DNA of 19,171 bases from Gammaproteobacteria bacterium UBA7376 (GTDB taxonomy: Bacteria > Pseudomonadota > Gammaproteobacteria > Pseudomonadales > Azotimanducaceae): contig DKNY01000046.1 in assembly GCA_002470275.1 (NCBI GenBank), positions 16,741 to 35,911 on the forward strand. Direction: 5' to 3'. Each line of letters begins with the position of its first letter. Within the stretch, counting starts at the first letter, position 1. Below the pieces are notes generated by a model. That model did not search any database, was not told the origin of the DNA, and saw only the letters and a program-made list of their open reading frames with translations. The position numbers and the translations under genes were made by a program. Of the stretch, positions 7,995-14,949 are shown piece after piece.

Positions 7995-8711
7995 ATGAGC
8001 CAGGTGGAACAAAATAAAGAGGCCATTCAGGCGAATCGGCAGAAGATCAACAAGATTGACACCGTTGTGATGAACAACAAGGCGTCTATTTATCAGTCTC
8101 GATCCATGATCGAAGAAAATAGGCTGATGATTCTGAGCAATTATGCGGCAGCCTTTATGGGCAACAGGCAGCTGGCAAACCACAATACCGATGAGATTTT
8201 TGAAAACAGGAAGGCGATTCTCGAGTCCTTTGACGCGCAGTCCGACGTCGAGGCGAATTACATCCAGGCGTCTATCAATAAGGCCGCACTGGACTTTTTA
8301 GCCCACCGTTCGGCACTGAATTCTGCAGTTTTGGACATCAGTGAAGAAATGGCTGAGATCAACACTCAGCTGATCGCGATCAACAAAAAGATCATGGACG
8401 CCAACCAAGGCATCGTTGAGTTCAATGACGCCAACATCGAGATGAACACCTCCCTGCTGGACGGCGACCTAAACCCGGCGCAGGCAACCCCGGAGTCCAA
8501 CGCCGAGCTGATTGCGGCGAACTCTGCGGCAATGGAAGGCCTTATGGCAAATGCCAGCAACAATGCCGCACGCATTGGCGACATACTGGAGAAGTCCTCA
8601 GAAAACGCGGCTGGCCTCATGGAAAACAAGGCGCAGATCAACGAGCGCCGCAGCTCCATCATGGCTAATCGCGACCGCATCCTAGCCAATCGAGAACGCA
8701 TTAGCGGCTGA
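7995..8711 (+). CDS. Asn-rich heptad-repeat coiled-coil protein, function unknown
   Basis: A 238-residue protein that I do not assign to a named family. It is almost entirely helical and strikingly rich in Asn, Ile, Ala, Glu and Lys. Asn recurs at seven-residue spacing (residues 7, 14, 28, 42, 49, then 57, 64, 71), with Ile or Val four residues later (11, 18, 25, 32, 39, 46). The C-terminal 30 residues are nearly perfect xNRxxIx heptads. This is the pattern of a parallel coiled coil with buried Asn. A looser middle (about 150-175) includes DGDLNPAQATPES and would break the helix. There is no signal peptide or membrane segment, so a cytoplasmic scaffold or filament-like role is possible. ATG 7995 has GGGAGGA six bases upstream; an in-frame ATG-less extension to 7962 is unlikely. 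It follows the hydrolase on the same strand by 108 bases. Confidence 0.8.
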   Translation: MSQVEQNKEAIQANRQKINKIDTVVMNNKASIYQSRSMIEENRLMILSNYAAAFMGNRQLANHNTDEIFENRKAILESFDAQSDVEANYIQASINKAALDFLAHRSALNSAVLDISEEMAEINTQLIAINKKIMDANQGIVEFNDANIEMNTSLLDGDLNPAQATPESNAELIAANSAAMEGLMANASNNAARIGDILEKSSENAAGLMENKAQINERRSSIMANRDRILANRERISG

Positions 8712-8725
8712 CTAACCCGGCATTG

Positions 8726-8752
8726 CCTCAGTGGCCCTGATGGCCGCTGAGG
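8726..8752. terminator. Strong hairpin between convergent genes
   Basis: CCTCAGTGGCC (8726-8736) pairs with GGCCGCTGAGG (8742-8752) over 11 positions, including one G-T wobble, around the loop CTGAT. It sits between the coiled-coil gene stop (8711) and the dehydrogenase stop (8759), so it can serve both strands. Neither side has a T-run, so it may act as an RNA 3'-end stabiliser or an imperfect terminator. Confidence 0.6.
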
Positions 8753-8758
8753 GCACTG

Positions 8759-9949
8759 CTAAACTTGCTGTCTGCGATAGGCCTCGTCGCCTATTCGGGC
8801 AGCCACCTCAATCCCCAGGTCATGGGCGTCATAGATCGATTGATGGATGTCCTCTGCGCTGACCGACATGGGCATGTTATGCACCAGCGGGTTGGCCATA
8901 GTGGCCTCTATGACCGTTTGAATCTCCGCCGTACTCTCGCGCGACAGCGACAGCTGACCCAGGTGAATGGGCAGACCAATTCGCGCGTAAAACTCAGTTG
9001 CCTTGAGCGCATCGTCAGAGTGACCCTTGGCGCGTTCTAGCGCCAACTGGGCCAGGGTGCCCATGGCGACCATCTCTCCATGCAGGTAGTTATGGTGAAC
9101 AGAGTCGATGCGCGTATAGGCCAGGGCCATGGGGTGAGCGACGGCCAGGCCTCCGCTCTCGAAGCCCAGGCCGCTGAGGAGCGTGTTGGCTTCCGTGACG
9201 CGCTCCACGGCATCATTGTTGATGCTTGCGGCTACCGCTGCCCCGGCCTCTTCGCCGTATTCGTAGATTGTCCGGGCACAGATTTCGCTCATGGCGTAAG
9301 CCGCGAGGGTGGGTCGTCCCCCCACCGGCGTGGTCGCGGCAGGGTTGCTGTAACACGCTCGAGCCTCGTACCAGGTGGCCATGGCGTCGCCCATGCCGGC
9401 AACCAAATAACGCTCGCTGGCTGCAGCGATGATGTTGGTATCCACCACCACCAAGGCTGGGTTTTGTGGGAAGTATTCCACCACATCGCTGACCCCCTCC
9501 AGGGTATAAAGAACCGAGAGGGCCGAGCAAGGGGCGTCATTAGAGGCCAAGGTCGGCACGATGACCACGGGTATGTTCAGGCGATAGGCGATAGATTTGC
9601 CTGCATCCACCGGCTTTCCACCGCCCATGGCGATCAAGCAGTCCAGTTTTTCGCCGCCCAGTGTAGCCACATGGCCTTCGACCTCTTCCAGGGTGCATTC
9701 GCCATTGAACTGAGCCATTACCGTATCTATGTTCCGTTCGCGGAGGCTTTCAGTAACCTGCTTGCCTTCTGCGAGCAGACCCCGCTTTGATGCCAAAAGG
9801 CCCACGCGCTTCACGTCCAGTATCGAAATGTAGCGACCCAGGTTCGCAATCACGCCCGGCCCCTGAACATAACGCTGGGGCGCAACCAGGACTCTGGGCG
9901 TGACCTCGCCTTTGGCGCCGAATATAGGTTTTGGAGAATAGGTTTTCAC
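8759..9949 (-). CDS. GldA-like iron/zinc-dependent polyol dehydrogenase
   Basis: A 396-residue NAD-dependent dehydrogenase of the glycerol dehydrogenase branch of the group III (iron-containing) alcohol dehydrogenases. The dinucleotide motif GGGK is at 109-112, and SNDAPCSALSVLYT (136-149) matches the GldA block. Metal ligands are Asp188 (GMGDAMATWYEA), His272 (AVAHPMA) and His290 (NYLHGEMVA), aligning with the three ligands of E. coli GldA. GldA oxidises glycerol to dihydroxyacetone; relatives reduce aldehydes or oxidise other vicinal diols. The protein has about 15 extra N-terminal residues. The start is GTG (9947-9949) with AGGGA six bases upstream. It is divergent from the transporter ATPase gene and probably belongs to the same catabolic locus, so the real substrate may be a tetritol, a sugar acid or glycerol. 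Confidence 0.9.
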   Translation of the reverse strand: MKTYSPKPIFGAKGEVTPRVLVAPQRYVQGPGVIANLGRYISILDVKRVGLLASKRGLLAEGKQVTESLRERNIDTVMAQFNGECTLEEVEGHVATLGGEKLDCLIAMGGGKPVDAGKSIAYRLNIPVVIVPTLASNDAPCSALSVLYTLEGVSDVVEYFPQNPALVVVDTNIIAAASERYLVAGMGDAMATWYEARACYSNPAATTPVGGRPTLAAYAMSEICARTIYEYGEEAGAAVAASINNDAVERVTEANTLLSGLGFESGGLAVAHPMALAYTRIDSVHHNYLHGEMVAMGTLAQLALERAKGHSDDALKATEFYARIGLPIHLGQLSLSRESTAEIQTVIEATMANPLVHNMPMSVSAEDIHQSIYDAHDLGIEVAARIGDEAYRRQQV

Positions 9950-10098
9950 GGTGGTCCCTGTCTTTTTGCTTGGTAATTTAGCACTGAAGTCGAATCAGAG
10001 TAAGTCGCTAGGACCCGAGAATCCCCGACGCAGGACGTTTCAAGAGGACGCCTGCTGATCACCGAGGGCCTCTCCGGGTCAGATCAAGATCCCTGCTT

Positions 10099-10188
10099 AT
10101 GACTACCTGGCCGATGAATACCTGGCCGATGAATACTTGGCCGATGAATACATGGCCGATGAATACATGGCTCATGAATAATGGGTAA
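10099..10188 (+). CDS. Possible 29-residue Trp/Pro-repeat leader peptide
   Basis: A tiny frame begins ATG 10099, runs through the whole tandem repeat and stops at TAA 10186-10188. Its product starts MTTWP, continues with MNTWP units and ends WLMNNG, giving five Trp and four Pro in 29 residues. It ends 148 bases before the ATPase start. A Trp/Pro-rich short peptide ahead of a transport gene could act as a leader whose translation affects downstream expression, but no clear ribosome-binding site precedes the ATG. A second frame through the repeat (YLADE units, stop 10179) is also open but lacks a start. It may simply be a non-coding repeat. Confidence 0.3.
   Translation: MTTWPMNTWPMNTWPMNTWPMNTWLMNNG
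10104..10178 (+). repeat. 15-base tandem repeat, five units
   Basis: Five contiguous copies of the unit TACCTGGCCGATGAA. Copies 1 and 2 are identical, copy 3 differs at one base, copy 4 at one base, and copy 5 at three. The 15 bases just before (10089-10103) match about half the positions and could be a decayed sixth copy. The unit length is a multiple of three, so gain or loss of copies would not shift a reading frame. Position in the ATPase upstream region makes copy number a possible influence on expression. Confidence 0.93.
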
Positions 10189-10336
10189 GTGTCGTGCCGG
10201 GTTGTCGAGCGGAATTGACTATTTTGCACGCATGGGACAGGGTGGCGGGGGGAGTAAGCAGGGTTCGGCAGGTCGCACGTTAGGCCAGGAAAAGCCCGCA
10301 AACGCCGGCACAGAGGCAATAAGAAAAAGAACAAAT

Positions 10337-11920
10337 ATGTCAGAACACCTTTTATCAGTTGAAGATTTGTCGGTGCGATTTGGGTCGACGGACGCCGTGA
10401 AGGGGACCTCTTTTTACGTTGATCGCGGTGAGATCGTATCCATCGTCGGTGAATCGGGTTCCGGAAAATCAGCTTCCGCACTGTCCGTGCTGCAGCTATT
10501 GCCCTATCACATTGCGAGTCACCCCAGTGGCACCATCATTTTTCAGGGTCAGGAAATATTGGGCGCCAGCGATCGCGACATGCGGCGTCTGCGCGGCAAT
10601 GAAATCGGAATGATTTTTCAGGAGCCCATGACCTCCCTGAATCCGCTGCATACCGTGGGTCGGCAAATTGTTGAAACCATGCGTATCCATCGAGGCTTGA
10701 GCGTCAAAGACGCTGAAGCTGAGGCCACGGCATTGCTTGAGCGGGTGCGTCTGCCTGATCCCCCGGGGAAGATGCTCGCCTACCCCCATGAGCTTTCCGG
10801 CGGTCAGCGCCAGCGGGCCATGATCGCCATGGCCCTGGCCAATAAGCCGAGTTTGCTCATTGCCGATGAGCCAACGACGGCGCTGGATGTCACCGCCCAG
10901 GCGGGTATTTTGGAGTTGCTGGAAGAACTGAATCGCGAAACCAATATGGCCATTTTGCTGATCTCCCATGATCTGGCCATTGTCGAAAAGGTTGCCACAC
11001 GGGTTTATGTGATGACCCAGGGGAACGTTGTGGAAGAGGGGCCAGCCGCACAAATTTTCAGTGCGCCGGAGCATACCTACACCCAACACCTAATACAGGC
11101 CCGGCCCCGGGGCAGGCCGCCAGAACTTCCGGTGACGGCTAAGCCGGTGCTTGAACTTAAGCACTTTTGCATTAACTACAGGGGGCGGGGCGGCATGTTC
11201 GGTTCGTCAAAGGTCTTCCAGGCGGTCAAGGGCGTTAACCTGCAGGTGCGAGAAGGAGAGGCTCTGGGTGTGGTGGGTGAGTCCGGGTCAGGTAAAACCT
11301 CCCTGGGCCTAGGGATTTTGAGGCTGATCGAGAGTGAGGGCCCCATCCTCTATCTGGGTAAACGGATCGACAACATTTCGACTCAAGAACTGAAGCCGCT
11401 GCGTAAAAATCTACAGATCGTTTTTCAAGACCCGTATAGCAGCCTGTCTCCTCGTTTATCCCTACGCGATATCGTTGCTGAGGGGCTAGAGCTACACGAG
11501 TCGCATTTGACCCCGGAAGAGGTGGATGAGCGCGTTCGCCAAGCGCTGGAGGAAGTCGGCCTTGATCCAGAGTGGACGCGTCGCTACCCCCACGAATTTT
11601 CCGGCGGCCAGCGACAGCGTATTTCCCTGGCCCGCGTACAAGTACTGAAACCCACGTTTGTCATTCTCGACGAGCCAACTTCTGCTCTAGATATGTCGGT
11701 ACAGGCGCAGATCGTAGACCTGCTTCGCGCGCTGCAGCAAAAGCACAAAATGTCCTATCTGTTCATCAGCCACGACCTAGCCGTTGTGCGGTCCCTGTGT
11801 CATTCGGTGATCGTGATGAAGGACGGTGACGTGGTGGAATCTGGTTCAGCAGATGATGTCTTTCACCGACCCCAAGCCCCCTATACCCAGGAATTGCTGG
11901 CTGCCGCGATGCTCGCCTAA
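10337..11920 (+). CDS. yejF: ABC transporter double ATPase, YejF-like
   Basis: A 527-residue cytoplasmic ATPase with two fused nucleotide-binding domains, as in YejF of the peptide/nickel (Dpp/Opp) transporter family. Domain 1: Walker A GESGSGKS (38-45), signature LSGGQ (153-157), Walker B LLIADE (173-178), H-loop His211. Domain 2: Walker A GESGSGKT (314-321), signature FSGGQ (421-425), Walker B FVILDE (441-446), His479. The short Pro/Arg-rich linker is near 255-270. All catalytic motifs are intact. The partner permeases and binding protein are on the opposite strand facing it (12772-16844), unlike the usual single yejABEF operon. ATG 10337 begins the conserved domain; an in-frame ATG 52 codons earlier would add a low-complexity leader. 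The ribosome-binding site is weak (AAGAA). Confidence 0.93.
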   Translation: MSEHLLSVEDLSVRFGSTDAVKGTSFYVDRGEIVSIVGESGSGKSASALSVLQLLPYHIASHPSGTIIFQGQEILGASDRDMRRLRGNEIGMIFQEPMTSLNPLHTVGRQIVETMRIHRGLSVKDAEAEATALLERVRLPDPPGKMLAYPHELSGGQRQRAMIAMALANKPSLLIADEPTTALDVTAQAGILELLEELNRETNMAILLISHDLAIVEKVATRVYVMTQGNVVEEGPAAQIFSAPEHTYTQHLIQARPRGRPPELPVTAKPVLELKHFCINYRGRGGMFGSSKVFQAVKGVNLQVREGEALGVVGESGSGKTSLGLGILRLIESEGPILYLGKRIDNISTQELKPLRKNLQIVFQDPYSSLSPRLSLRDIVAEGLELHESHLTPEEVDERVRQALEEVGLDPEWTRRYPHEFSGGQRQRISLARVQVLKPTFVILDEPTSALDMSVQAQIVDLLRALQQKHKMSYLFISHDLAVVRSLCHSVIVMKDGDVVESGSADDVFHRPQAPYTQELLAAAMLA

Positions 11921-11961
11921 CGTCCGCGTTACGCTTGCACTTAGGCAGGCCTGGGCGAGTA

Positions 11962-11976
11962 GCGCTGAATCAGCGC
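11962..11976. repeat. Short perfect palindrome after the ATPase gene
   Basis: GCGCTGA and TCAGCGC flank a single central A, a 15-base palindrome 41 bases after the ATPase stop. It could be a protein-binding site or, as RNA, a 6-bp hairpin. It lies in the 184-base gap before the next plus-strand gene. Confidence 0.5.
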
Positions 11977-11997
11977 GAAGCCGGTGGTTATTTTGCA

Positions 11998-12020
11998 CAG
12001 GAAACGGGTGATGTTTCCTG
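11998..12020. repeat. 8-bp hairpin between ATPase and unknown gene
   Basis: CAGGAAAC (11998-12005) pairs perfectly with GTTTCCTG (12013-12020) around a seven-base loop. There is no adjacent T-run, so this may be an RNA-processing or stabilising hairpin between the two co-directional genes, or an operator for the second. Confidence 0.45.
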
Positions 12021-12104
12021 GCAGATAGTTGACCGCCTTGCCGCGGCTTCATAGTGTCCGACCACTCGGCGTGTACGCCGTCCAATCAAGTAAAAGGGGG
12101 AAAG

Positions 12105-12740
12105 ATGCCGGTTATCGATATGGCCAGTCTAAAGAAGGAAGGGGAGTTCGGATCAAAGCCCTGGTGCGAGGCCTGCGCCGCAGCGGCGGTACAAATTCTG
12201 AAGGAAGAATCGTATCCGAAAGATTTTGTTTGGGCCTTTACCGAGCACTATACCCACCCGCCGGCGCGCTTCCTGGAAAACGGGCGCAGCAAGGCCGCTT
12301 ACTACATCATGATCAAGGACGGTGAGGTAACGGGTGGCGATGGCGCACCAGAAGAAGCATTGGCGCTGCCAGGCTTCCATATCACCGCGCGCTGGGCCGC
12401 CCTCTGTAACCAGTCCGGTGCGTTTTACGGAAAGGAAGGCGGGCGCAGGCGCAGCGAGGATGAGGCGGTGATGTACGCAGCCATAGAAAGCTATGTGGGT
12501 CGAGAAAATCCGCTGGAGCGAGGCGGCGGCCCAGAAATTTTCTGGCCTGCGGAAGTCGGGGGTCCCTTGATGGCCGGCTCGGAAGAGGGCAACGGCTTGC
12601 ACAACATCGCGGCCAGCATGCAAATGGCATCACCGGAGTTTGCTGACTTTCCTGTCACGGAAATGCTGGTGCCCATATTTGACGAGATGACCGAGGCACA
12701 GAAGCAGGATTTCTTAGCTTTGCTCCACGTTGCAGTTTAA
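12105..12740 (+). CDS. Hypothetical protein with CxxC motif
   Basis: A 211-residue soluble protein that I do not recognise. No signal peptide or membrane helix is seen. Near the N-terminus PWCEAC (19-24) presents a Cys-x-x-Cys pair preceded by Trp, followed by an Ala-rich helix; this could bind metal or be redox-active. Other visible blocks are TEHYTHPPARF (47-57), AYYIMIKDGEVTGGDG (65-80), PGFHITARWAALCNQ (89-103) and a Gly/Pro-rich stretch around 139-157. The C-terminus is helical and acidic. ATG 12105 has AGGGGG before it at good spacing; an in-frame ATG at 12054 lacks this. It is co-directional with the ATPase gene, with a 184-base gap, and converges on the permease gene, sharing a hairpin terminator. 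Its place in the locus suggests a role linked to the transported compound. Confidence 0.78.
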   Translation: MPVIDMASLKKEGEFGSKPWCEACAAAAVQILKEESYPKDFVWAFTEHYTHPPARFLENGRSKAAYYIMIKDGEVTGGDGAPEEALALPGFHITARWAALCNQSGAFYGKEGGRRRSEDEAVMYAAIESYVGRENPLERGGGPEIFWPAEVGGPLMAGSEEGNGLHNIAASMQMASPEFADFPVTEMLVPIFDEMTEAQKQDFLALLHVAV

Positions 12741-12777
12741 GCAGGGCTGGGGTGGCTGGACCACCCCACCCTTAAAC
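12735..12777. terminator. Bidirectional terminator between convergent genes
   Basis: A near-symmetric hairpin: GTTTAAG (12735-12741) pairs with CTTAAAC (12771-12777), GG pairs with CC further in, and GGGGTGG (12749-12755) pairs with CCACCCC (12761-12767) around CTGGA. The GC-rich core flanked by A/T arms fits termination in both directions. The TAA stops of the unknown gene (12738-12740) and the permease (12772-12774) lie inside the arms. Confidence 0.75.
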
Positions 12778-13815
12778 GTCTTCCAGGTTCGCGTTCTTGC
12801 GGGGATCAAATGCATCCCTGAACGCTTCGCCGGTAAAAATCAACAGCGTCAGCATAAAGGCCAGAGTAAACACGGTCGTGAGGCCCAGCCAGGGCGCGTG
12901 AATATTGGTCCGCCCCTGAGCCAGTAAGCGACCCAGCGAGGGTGAATCTGCCGGAAGTCCGAAGCCCAAGAAGTCCAGAGAAGTCAGTAACGTAATCGAT
13001 CCCGTTAGGATGAAGGGTAGAAAGGTGATCGTGGCGACCATGGCATTCGGCAGGATATGGCGGACCATCACGCTCCGATTGCTGGCCCCCAGCGCCTTGG
13101 CCGCCATGACAAAGGGGAGGTTCCGGGCTCTGAGAAACTCTGCTCGCACCACGCCCACCAGAGACATCCAGCTAAAGGCCACCAGAATGGCGAGCAGCCA
13201 GAACACGTTTGATTCCACAACGCTCGCAAGGATAATTAAAATAAAGAGCATGGGCAGTCCGGCCCAGATTTCCGTTAGGCGTTGGCCGATGAGGTCTACG
13301 AGCCCTCCGAAATAACCCTGGACCGCGCCGATGGTGATTCCAATCATAGAGCTTAACAGCGTTAGGACGATGCCAAAGAGAAACGACAGCCGAACGCCGT
13401 AAATGAGGTTGGCTAAGACGTCTTTGCCATAGTTATCGGTGCCCAGCAAATGCCGTTGAGAGGGCGGTGCAGGAGCGGGGCTGTCGAGCGCATAATCGAG
13501 CGTATCGTGTCGATAGCGAATGGGTGGCCAAAGCATCCAGCCACCTTGCTCGGTGACCAAATCCTGTACGTATTGTTCGCGATAATCCGCCTCGGTCTCG
13601 AAGACGCCGCCCAGCTCTTTTTCGGAGTAGGGCAGCAACACAGGAAAATACAGGCTGCCATTGTGTTGTATCACCAGGGGCTTGTCGTTAGCGATAAGTT
13701 CGGCGAAGAGCGTGACGCTAAACAGCAAGACGAATATCCTCAGCGACCAATACCCTCTTTTGTTGGCCTTAAAGTTCGCCCAGCGTCTTCTGTTTAAAGG
13801 ACTCATACGCAACAT
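12772..13815 (-). CDS. yejE: ABC transporter inner-membrane permease, YejE-like
   Basis: A 347-residue permease of the binding-protein-dependent transport family (DppC/OppC type). The N-terminal helix (about 22-40) is followed by a periplasmic region of roughly 100 residues, as in YejE, containing RHLLGTDNYGKDVLANLIYG, the typical segment before the permease core. About five further helices follow. The cytoplasmic loop AKALGASNRSVMVRHILPNAM is the EAA-type motif that docks on the ATPase. The C-terminus ends LEDV. It lies 18 bases after the yejB-like gene, so the two should be co-transcribed, and GGAGG is found about 12 bases before the ATG at 13815; a second in-frame ATG is at 13806. It should pair with the YejB-like permease to form the channel. 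Confidence 0.93.
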   Translation of the reverse strand: MLRMSPLNRRRWANFKANKRGYWSLRIFVLLFSVTLFAELIANDKPLVIQHNGSLYFPVLLPYSEKELGGVFETEADYREQYVQDLVTEQGGWMLWPPIRYRHDTLDYALDSPAPAPPSQRHLLGTDNYGKDVLANLIYGVRLSFLFGIVLTLLSSMIGITIGAVQGYFGGLVDLIGQRLTEIWAGLPMLFILIILASVVESNVFWLLAILVAFSWMSLVGVVRAEFLRARNLPFVMAAKALGASNRSVMVRHILPNAMVATITFLPFILTGSITLLTSLDFLGFGLPADSPSLGRLLAQGRTNIHAPWLGLTTVFTLAFMLTLLIFTGEAFRDAFDPRKNANLEDV

Positions 13816-13833
13816 CTTCAGAGCTTGCCTCCG

Positions 13834-14949
13834 CTATCCGCTGCGCGTACCAAAGTCGATTCTTGGGTCGACTAAGGTGTAGGTCAGGTCGGTGATAAGC
13901 TGGGCGACCAGTCCCAGAAGGGTGAAGATAAACAGCGTGCCGAAAACGATAGGATAGTCTCGGCTCATAATGGCTTCAAACCCAAGCAGGCCCAAGCCAT
14001 TCAGTGAAAACATGACTTCGATCAAAATGGAGCTGGTGAACAGGATGCCAATGAGCGCCGCGGGGAATCCTGCAATGACGATTAGCATCGCATTGCGGAA
14101 CACGTGGCCGTAGAGCACCTGACGCTCGGTGGCGCCCTTGGCTTTTGCCGTCACCACGTACTGTTTGTTGATTTCATCTAGGAACGAATTTTTGGACAGC
14201 ATGGTCAGCGTGGCTACGCTGCTCGCGACCATGGCGGCCACGGGGAGGGCAATATGGTGTATCCGATCCAATATCTGGGCGCCAAAGCCCAGCTCGGCAT
14301 GATGATCCGAAACCAGGCCCCGGAGCGGAAACCAATTTAGAAATTCACCGCCTGCGAACACAATAATTAGCAGCATGGCCAGTACGAAGCCAGGGATAGC
14401 GAAGGCAATGAGAATCACCAAACTGGTCCACGCATCAAAAGCGCTGCCATCGTGTACAGCCTTGCGAATCCCCAAGGGAACGGCGATGAGGTAAACGATC
14501 AGCAGAGTGGCTCCCCCAAGGGACAGAGAGACCGGCAGGCGATCAATAATGAGGTCAATGACCGGCACGTCTTGATAGAAGCTTTCTCCAAAATCGAAGG
14601 TGAGGTAGTCACCTAGCATCGTGAAAAAGCGCTCGTGGGCAGGCTTATCGAACCCAAACTGCTTGTTGAGCTCCGCGAGAAGTTCTGGATCGATGCCGCG
14701 AGAGGCATCAAAGCTGCTTTGTTGGCCGGGGTTAATGCTGTTGCTGACGCTGCCGCCGCCAATACCTGCGGTGGCAGAAGCATCCATCCCTTGGAGCCTG
14801 GAAATCGCCTGATCGACTGGCCCGCCAGGTGCAGCTTGAATGATCGCGAAATTAACCAGCAAAACTCCGAACAAGGTGGGCACGATCAGCATCAGCCGAC
14901 GCACAACATAGCTCGACAGAATTCTGTCGGAAACCTCAGCGAGATTCAT
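13834..14949 (-). CDS. yejB: ABC transporter inner-membrane permease, YejB-like
   Basis: A 371-residue permease of the DppB/OppB type, the partner of the YejE-like protein. It begins with a basic segment and a first helix (RRLMLIVPTLFGVLLVNFAII) followed by AAPGGPVDQ, the usual start of this subfamily. A long hydrophilic periplasmic insert (about 48-110, rich in Gly and Ser in GIGGGSVSNSINPGQ) precedes the core helices; this insert is characteristic of YejB-like rather than DppB proteins. The EAA-type loop is AKAKGATERQVLYGHVFRNAM. The C-terminus DPRIDFGTRSG matches the family ending. Its ATG overlaps the stop of the yejA-like gene by four bases (ATGA), which indicates translational coupling. 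Confidence 0.94.
   Translation of the reverse strand: MNLAEVSDRILSSYVVRRLMLIVPTLFGVLLVNFAIIQAAPGGPVDQAISRLQGMDASATAGIGGGSVSNSINPGQQSSFDASRGIDPELLAELNKQFGFDKPAHERFFTMLGDYLTFDFGESFYQDVPVIDLIIDRLPVSLSLGGATLLIVYLIAVPLGIRKAVHDGSAFDAWTSLVILIAFAIPGFVLAMLLIIVFAGGEFLNWFPLRGLVSDHHAELGFGAQILDRIHHIALPVAAMVASSVATLTMLSKNSFLDEINKQYVVTAKAKGATERQVLYGHVFRNAMLIVIAGFPAALIGILFTSSILIEVMFSLNGLGLLGFEAIMSRDYPIVFGTLFIFTLLGLVAQLITDLTYTLVDPRIDFGTRSG

Larger units (their letters stand above)
9950..10336. promoter_or_regulatory. Divergent intergenic region of gldA-like and ATPase genes
   Basis: About 390 bases separate the two divergent starts and should carry both promoters. The central and most obvious content is the 15-base tandem repeat at 10104-10178. 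The part near the dehydrogenase start has an AT-rich patch (TAAATT on the minus strand near 9975-9980) that could be a -10 element, but no matching -35 was seen. No convincing promoter was fixed for the ATPase side. Confidence 0.5.

Noticed and set aside
9080..9790. 236-codon plus-strand open frame
   Set aside because: Antisense shadow of the GldA-like dehydrogenase gene.
10104..10178. CRISPR-like array
   Set aside because: Units are contiguous 15-mers without spacers, so this is a simple tandem repeat.
10104..10181. YLADE pentapeptide frame through the tandem repeat
   Set aside because: Open only back to a TGA at 10056 and has no initiation codon with a ribosome-binding site; the MNTWP frame at least has an ATG.
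10059..10481. Minus-strand frame with FIGQV repeats
   Set aside because: The repeats are the antisense reading of the 15-base tandem repeat, and the frame overlaps the ATPase gene start.
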